Source: Clostridiales bacterium (GTDB taxonomy: Bacteria > Bacillota_A > Clostridia > Saccharofermentanales > Saccharofermentanaceae). Taken from it: a stretch of DNA of 11,954 nt. Under the pieces are notes generated by a model. That model saw only the letters and a list, made by a program, of their open reading frames with translations. It was not told the DNA's origin and ran no database searches. This document shows, in pieces, positions 7,512 to 11,954 of the stretch (the first letter of the stretch is position 1; each line of letters opens with the position of its first letter). Made by a program: the position numbers and the translations under genes. The stretch lies in NCBI GenBank assembly GCA_017649745.1, contig JAGCGE010000295.1, positions 1 through 11,954 of the forward strand. The letters run 5' to 3'.

Positions 7512-8978
7512 ATGCGTAAGACTTTGGCACTAATACTAACCACGGTTTTATTGGTTGTCTTTCTTGTACCTTCAGTTAAGACTTTGGCCATTGAAGATAT
7601 CTATGTCTACATGAGCACGGCTCAGGAGACGGTCAATCTCGGAGATATCCTCGAGATCAAGATCATGGCTGAGAGAATGCCTAATGTTGTAAGTTTCCAG
7701 AGTCTGGATGTTTCCTATGACAAGGTCCAGCTTTCCTATATGTCTGCAGTTGCTTCGGCTGATCTTCCTGAGACTTTTACCGTATCAGCTTCTAACGATT
7801 CCAATGTGGGAGTCGTGGCTGTTAACGGCAAGGACGAGTCAGTCGAGGACTACATAAATGAACATAAGAGCAACACGGAAGATGGCGAAGAATTTGATGA
7901 GGACTACGAAGATATCTCGTTTAATTCATCTGATCCTGTTGAGCTCTGCACACTTAAGTTCCGTGTCATTAGTGCCGCGTACGAGAAGGTCAACTTTGTT
8001 ATCTCGACTGAGGCAACATTTTCGAACAGTCTCGGTGAGACTATCGGAAGTTATACGGCTGACTACTTCACGATCCCGATCACGACTGACGTTTCCAAGG
8101 ATTCGTCGCTTGACATGATCAAGGTCAACGGCAAGCCGATCCCGGGCTTTAAGAGAGATTCCCTTGATTATGCATATACGGTCGATAAGAACACAAGTGT
8201 TATCGATTTCGAATGCGAGCCGGGAAACAGTTTTGCGACATTTGAAGTTACGGGCAATGACTTAACGTTCGGAGATAATACTTTCTATATCGATGTAACG
8301 GCGCAGGACGGCGTTACCACCACCCGCTATAAGATCGTTATCAACAGGCCTTCACAGGTTACCGAGGGAGCGGCGGGATTTCTTGACAACAAGGGACAGT
8401 TGTTCACCTTTGTTAATATTCCGGACGATGCGATCATACCTGAGGGCTTTAAGAAATCCAGCATCAACATCAACGGATATGATGTCCAGTGCTACGTGAC
8501 TGACGGAATGGTTCAGGTCTTGATCTATGTTCTCGACAGTGAAGGCGAGAGCGGATTCAGGGTATATTATCCGGATCTTAACAAGGTCATCAACTACAGC
8601 AGCACGGACACCATCATCAAGAAAAGTTCGATATATACCGTTAAGGATCTGCCGCCGGATGTTAAGCTGCCGAAGGGTTTTACTGAGGTGCAGTTTATCT
8701 GTGATTCCAAGACATACAGCGGTTATGTCAATTCATCCGGTGTGGTCATCTGCTATCTTGAGACCGAGAAGGGCGTCAAGGGCTTTTACAGATACGATTT
8801 TGATACGCAGTCCTTCACCAAGTATGAGGTTAAGGAAGACACGGACGCGCTTTATAAGGGCCTGTTCAACTTCTGCCTCGGAGTTGCGATTTTTGAGGCT
8901 ATTGCTATAATCGTTATCGTCTATGTAGTTAGAAGATTCCGTAAGGAAAGGGTCAATCCGAGACCACGAAGGGTATAA
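7512..8978 (+). CDS. Secreted, C-terminally anchored cohesin-like / cadherin-like domain protein
   Basis: A 488-residue predicted surface protein of unknown job. A signal peptide covers 1-26 (hydrophobic core LALILTTVLLVVFLV, likely cut after TLA26). Residues 27-190 look like a cohesin/CBM-type beta-sandwich (VNLGDILEIKI, followed by VSYDKVQLSY), interrupted by an acidic stretch at about 106-137. A cadherin-like beta-sandwich follows (about 193-278, ending TTTRYKIVINR), then two copies of a ~60-residue repeat (about 301-363 and 377-437). A transmembrane helix lies near 450-473 with a basic tail RRFRKERVNPRPRRV, so the body should face outward and the tail inward. ATG 7512 follows AGGAG (7500-7504) by seven bases; a TTG at 7479 in frame lacks a binding site. 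The neighbouring hydrolase shares the cadherin-like module, suggesting both work at the cell wall. The fold calls are from pattern only. Confidence 0.82.
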   Translation: MRKTLALILTTVLLVVFLVPSVKTLAIEDIYVYMSTAQETVNLGDILEIKIMAERMPNVVSFQSLDVSYDKVQLSYMSAVASADLPETFTVSASNDSNVGVVAVNGKDESVEDYINEHKSNTEDGEEFDEDYEDISFNSSDPVELCTLKFRVISAAYEKVNFVISTEATFSNSLGETIGSYTADYFTIPITTDVSKDSSLDMIKVNGKPIPGFKRDSLDYAYTVDKNTSVIDFECEPGNSFATFEVTGNDLTFGDNTFYIDVTAQDGVTTTRYKIVINRPSQVTEGAAGFLDNKGQLFTFVNIPDDAIIPEGFKKSSININGYDVQCYVTDGMVQVLIYVLDSEGESGFRVYYPDLNKVINYSSTDTIIKKSSIYTVKDLPPDVKLPKGFTEVQFICDSKTYSGYVNSSGVVICYLETEKGVKGFYRYDFDTQSFTKYEVKEDTDALYKGLFNFCLGVAIFEAIAIIVIVYVVRRFRKERVNPRPRRV

Positions 8979-8979
8979 C

Positions 8980-9540
8980 ATGGAATTAGTTAAGATCATC
9001 AAAGGCGGTGACGACCTCACCCCTAAGCAGCAAAAGACCAGAGAGATCATAATGTATCTCATCTGCGGGGGCCTGACCACCGTAGTAAATATCCTAAGCT
9101 TCGCGGTCTTTGAGTTCTTCGTAAAAGCGAAGTTCAACGTCAAGATCTTCAACTGGGAGTTCGACCTTCTGGTCCTTCTTAACCAGACCATCGCCTGGGT
9201 CCTCGCGGTCATCGTCGCATTCGTGACAAACAGGATATTCGTGTTCCGCTCCAACGGCAGCGTCATCGGCGAATTCCTGAAGTTCGTCGCATCCCGAATC
9301 GCCACATTCTTTATATTCGAGCTCGGCACATTTGCTCTTTTTGTCATGCTCGTCGAAAACGTCATGGGCGTCCCGCAGGAGACGGTATTCTTCACCATAT
9401 TCGGGTATGACGTCACCTGTCTTTTCACGATCAAGATCATAAACTCCATCCTGGTCGTTATCGTAAACTATATCTTAAGTAAACTCTTTATCTTTAAGAG
9501 ACATGAAGAAGGCACAGCTAATGCAGAACAAAACTCCTGA
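8980..9540 (+). CDS. GtrA-family membrane protein
   Basis: A 186-residue protein with four predicted membrane helices at about 22-47, 63-89, 104-128 and 150-172. Family hallmarks are YLICGGLTTVVNILSF in helix 1, FVTNRIFVF at the end of helix 2, and NYILSKLFIFK at the end of helix 4. GtrA proteins are thought to help move lipid-linked sugars across the cytoplasmic membrane for modification of cell-surface glycans; the substrate cannot be told here, and no glycosyltransferase partner lies next to it in the window. The ATG at 8980 comes one base after the previous stop, with AAGGG (8969-8973) upstream, so translation is probably coupled to the surface-protein gene. Codons end in C noticeably more often than in neighbouring genes (TTC, ATC, GTC, ACC). 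Confidence 0.9.
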   Translation: MELVKIIKGGDDLTPKQQKTREIIMYLICGGLTTVVNILSFAVFEFFVKAKFNVKIFNWEFDLLVLLNQTIAWVLAVIVAFVTNRIFVFRSNGSVIGEFLKFVASRIATFFIFELGTFALFVMLVENVMGVPQETVFFTIFGYDVTCLFTIKIINSILVVIVNYILSKLFIFKRHEEGTANAEQNS

Positions 9541-10903
9541 GCTTCTCGAAAAAGCTCTGAAATTCGGAATAAATCTCGGACTTGAGAGAATGTACAAACT
9601 CCTCTCTCTTACAGGCGATCCTCACAAAAACTTAAAAGTCGTTCACGTGGCGGGCACCAACGGCAAAGGCTCCGTCGTAACGGTCCTGTCGTCTATCCTC
9701 GCTCAAAACGGAAAGAAAGTCGGAATATTTACGTCCCCGTTCCTTGAGAGATTTACCGAGAGGATCAGGATCTTAAACGGCAGGGAAGATCTCCTTCGTT
9801 ATGTCGAAGATGACTCCGTCGGCGAGATCGATCAGAAGTCTTTGGACCGCTATCTTAAGATCGTCAAAAAGGCTATCGACAAGATGGTCAGTGAGGGCTT
9901 TGAGAACCCGACAGAATTCGAGATCATAACCGTCATCATGTTCATGTGGTTCAAAGACCAAAACGTTGACGTCGCTGTTTTAGAGACGGGCCTTGGAGGA
10001 CGTCTTGATTCCACCAACGTGATCGATAAGCCTCTTTTGACTGTCATCACCGCGATCGGTCTCGATCATACCGAGATCCTGGGTGATACCGTTACGAAGA
10101 TATCCCATGAGAAGGCAGGCATCTTCAAAAAGGGTGTGAAGGCGGTTGTTTTCGAGCCAAAGAATATGATACTTACCAAAAAGCAGCAGGATGATGTGCG
10201 TAAGGCACTTACTGAAGATGCGAAGAAAAAGGGCGCAAAGATCATCTTCAGTTCGCCAGAGAACAGACGGAGCAGATACTTAAGTTCGGGACCGATGAAG
10301 TTCCGGTGCGACGGCTTTGAGGAAGGCATCGAGACCACGCTTCTTGGATCACATCAGGTCAACAACATCGTTCTCGCAGCTGACTGCGCGAGGGCGCTCA
10401 AGATATCTGAGGAAGACATTAAGGAAGGAATCAGGCTCTCGAGATGGAAGGGCAGAGTCGAGTTCCTTAATACTGATCCGCTGGTCATCATGGACGGCGG
10501 TCATAACCCCCAGGGACTTAAGAGCCTTTCTGATGCGCTTACGAAGATCTGCGCAGGAAAATTAAAGAAGACGGGACTTCGTATCCTGATCGGCGTAATG
10601 GCTGACAAGGATGTTCCGAACATGCTGAAGATACTTTCGAATTCGGGCATCGAGTTCAAGGAGATCTGCTGCACGACGGTCAACAACAAAAGGAGCATGA
10701 AGGGCTCTGAACTTTGTAATAGAGTTAAACTTGTGTATAATGATTCAGTTAAAGCAAAGGGCTTTGATGACGCGGGTAAAGCCGCCGAATATGCCCTTAC
10801 TAAAACACTTAAGGACAAAACTCCGCTTCTTGTTACCGGATCACTATATCTGGTGGGTGAAGTCCGCGGAGTACTTAGGGAGAATCTGAAGGAGCAAAGC
10901 TGA
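9521..10903 (+). CDS. folC: Folylpolyglutamate synthase / dihydrofolate synthase
   Basis: FolC adds glutamate to folates (and in bifunctional forms to dihydropteroate), using ATP, in the cytoplasm. The Mur-ligase-like signature is complete: P-loop GTNGKGS (45-51), TSPFLERFTERIRI (71-84), LETGLGGRLDSTN (154-166), the HEKAGIFKKG motif, and C-terminal-domain MDGGHNPQG (D325). At 460 residues it is slightly longer than the usual ~430. Start choice: ATG 9521 has AGAAGG (9507-9512) eight bases upstream and overlaps the GtrA gene by 20 nt. An in-frame ATG at 9503 would add six residues and overlap by 38 nt, but has a weaker, closer site. Whether it has dihydrofolate synthase activity as well cannot be decided from the sequence. 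No other folate gene is in the window. Confidence 0.94.
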   Translation: MQNKTPELLEKALKFGINLGLERMYKLLSLTGDPHKNLKVVHVAGTNGKGSVVTVLSSILAQNGKKVGIFTSPFLERFTERIRILNGREDLLRYVEDDSVGEIDQKSLDRYLKIVKKAIDKMVSEGFENPTEFEIITVIMFMWFKDQNVDVAVLETGLGGRLDSTNVIDKPLLTVITAIGLDHTEILGDTVTKISHEKAGIFKKGVKAVVFEPKNMILTKKQQDDVRKALTEDAKKKGAKIIFSSPENRRSRYLSSGPMKFRCDGFEEGIETTLLGSHQVNNIVLAADCARALKISEEDIKEGIRLSRWKGRVEFLNTDPLVIMDGGHNPQGLKSLSDALTKICAGKLKKTGLRILIGVMADKDVPNMLKILSNSGIEFKEICCTTVNNKRSMKGSELCNRVKLVYNDSVKAKGFDDAGKAAEYALTKTLKDKTPLLVTGSLYLVGEVRGVLRENLKEQS

Positions 10904-11937
10904 TGAACGATTACAGACAACTGGCTTTATCCATAGCTGCAATAACAGAGGAGGACCTTATCCTTTTCAAGGTCTCCGCTGATGAGAAGACTCACATCGT
11001 GAAACAATTCAACCGTGCCCTGGTAAACGCACAGGGAGACGGAACGGACGTAGCTCAGATCTTCCTTAAACCGTTGATCGCGAAGTACCCGGCCTGGGGT
11101 GACGCTGCTCTTGTTTTCGGACTTTGTCTCGCGAGAGAATATCAGTTCAAGAGAGCTGAGGAGAGCCTCGAGTTCGCCATTAACAATGTACTTAGCGCTG
11201 AGATCAATCTCCAGATTGCTCAGGAAGCATTGCGCATGGTAAGAGAGGATGCTAAAAATCCGATCCCGCAACACAGAAATCCTAACGAGATGCAGGAGAA
11301 GGGATCCATGGTTTCCGAGATGGGCGCTGTTGGCGACCGTCGCGGAATGCAGGCACCGATCCTTATGAGAGCATCTAAAAATCCTGCCAAAGCTCAGATG
11401 GCTTCCGACAAGGAAAGACGCGACATCATGATGCGTGCCGCTTCATCTAACGGCGAGCTTCCTGATGACGATATCATGGTAGATATTCCTTCTACTCCTC
11501 ACGACAGGATGAAACTTACGATAAGGATCATCGGAATAATCCTTCTTATCGCGATCCTTTTCTGTCTTATATATTTCGTTATCGTTCCTGCCATCAACAA
11601 AGTCCGTAAGTCGGATAATACTAAGGAACGTCTGGATTACATCACCCAGAAACTCGGTGAGAACAAGGATGATCCTGAAGTTCAGGCTATCCTCGATGAC
11701 TATATAAAGAAGTTCGATGTCGACATGGACGCTAAGCCTGCTGAGACATCTGAGGCTACAACGACAGAGTCAACGACCGAAGAGACAACTACAACCGAAG
11801 CAACTACAACTACAGAATCCAAGCTCCAGCCTTCCTTTGCCGAAGAGACAGAGGAGACAACACCTGAAGAGACATCCGGTGATGAGACAGGCGATACCGA
11901 AGCCGGTGAGCCTGAGGAAACAACTGCTGCCGAGTAA
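10903..11937 (+). CDS. Single-pass membrane protein with TPR-like N-terminus and Thr/Glu-rich tail
   Basis: I do not recognise this 344-residue protein as a named family. Residues 1-115 are helical, with a TPR-like pair around 62-93 (YPAWGDAALVFGLCLA, then FKRAEESLEFAI). A polar, Met-rich, probably flexible stretch covers about 116-200. One membrane helix lies at about 205-230 (IIGIILLIAILFCLIYFVIV). A charged helical piece follows (232-275), and then a low-complexity tail of Thr, Glu and Ser from about 281 to the end. There is no signal peptide, so a cytoplasmic N-terminus with an external tail is the simplest topology. However, basic residues flank the helix on both sides and orientation is uncertain. 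The ATG overlaps the folC stop by one base (TGATG), with AAGGAG (10889-10894) eight bases before it, indicating coupled translation. Confidence 0.8.
   Translation: MNDYRQLALSIAAITEEDLILFKVSADEKTHIVKQFNRALVNAQGDGTDVAQIFLKPLIAKYPAWGDAALVFGLCLAREYQFKRAEESLEFAINNVLSAEINLQIAQEALRMVREDAKNPIPQHRNPNEMQEKGSMVSEMGAVGDRRGMQAPILMRASKNPAKAQMASDKERRDIMMRAASSNGELPDDDIMVDIPSTPHDRMKLTIRIIGIILLIAILFCLIYFVIVPAINKVRKSDNTKERLDYITQKLGENKDDPEVQAILDDYIKKFDVDMDAKPAETSEATTTESTTEETTTTEATTTTESKLQPSFAEETEETTPEETSGDETGDTEAGEPEETTAAE
11757..11934 (+). repeat. Low-complexity ACA/GAA-type codon repeat encoding the Thr/Glu tail
   Basis: This segment is built of imperfectly repeated Thr (ACA, ACT, ACG, ACC) and Glu (GAG, GAA) codons, densest at 11757-11817, where runs of three and four threonines alternate with glutamate and serine. 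It is in frame with the last gene and forms its C-terminal tail. Such tracts can change length by slippage. The encoded tail resembles flexible, possibly glycosylated linkers, but that is inference. Confidence 0.75.
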
Positions 11938-11954
11938 TGTAGTTTGGCACATAA

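Noticed and set aside
8733..9449. Long open frame of 238 codons on the minus strand across the surface-protein and GtrA genes
   Set aside because: It runs antisense to two well-supported genes, shows no recognisable domain, and is best explained by codon bias on the + strand.
1..11954. A phage-defence island or mobile element built around the helicase and dGTPase
   Set aside because: No nuclease, toxin, integrase, transposase or flanking repeat is seen; neighbours are housekeeping and envelope genes with similar base composition.

Overview
The window reads as a stretch of chromosome from a low-to-mid GC Gram-positive anaerobe of the class Clostridia, perhaps a gut or rumen member of the Lachnospiraceae or Oscillospiraceae. 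The evidence is strong AGGAG-type ribosome binding sites, TTG starts, AGA/AGG arginine codons, a PcrA-type helicase with a Tudor tail, DUF4214 and cadherin-like surface domains, and Thr/Glu-rich low-complexity tails. The genus assignment is inference. All eight genes lie on the + strand and packing is very tight. I see no tRNA, rRNA, CRISPR array, insertion sequence or phage gene.

Bases 1-402 hold the 3' end of a DUF4214-repeat protein, closed by a strong intrinsic terminator (411-443). The only sizeable intergenic space (403-577) carries that terminator, two copies of a TTTTTCGAAAA motif, an extended -10 promoter, and a perfect 12-bp inverted repeat that overlaps both the expected transcription start and the ribosome binding site of the next gene.

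From 578 to 7460 comes a compact run: pcrA (DNA repair/replication helicase), dgt (dNTP triphosphohydrolase, HD family), yfbR (5'-deoxynucleotidase, HD family) and a membrane-anchored GH73-type peptidoglycan hydrolase with Ig-like and cadherin-like domains. The first three form a coherent DNA-repair and deoxynucleotide-pool group. The hydrolase follows after only 14 nt, so it is probably co-transcribed.

A second extended -10 promoter candidate (7463-7471) precedes the next run (7512-11937). This holds a secreted, C-terminally anchored cohesin-like/cadherin-like protein with a tandem ~60-residue repeat I cannot assign, a GtrA-family four-helix membrane protein, folC (folate biosynthesis), and a single-pass membrane protein with a TPR-like N-terminus and a long Thr/Glu-rich tail. 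Their junctions are 1 nt apart or overlapping, suggesting translational coupling. No terminator is seen after the last gene, but only 17 bases remain.

Most of the content is ordinary housekeeping plus cell-surface genes. I did not find a convincing undescribed multi-gene system. The best leads are the hairpin over the pcrA start, the pcrA-dgt-yfbR grouping, and the adjacent pair of surface proteins that share a cadherin-like domain, one of which carries an unassigned tandem repeat.
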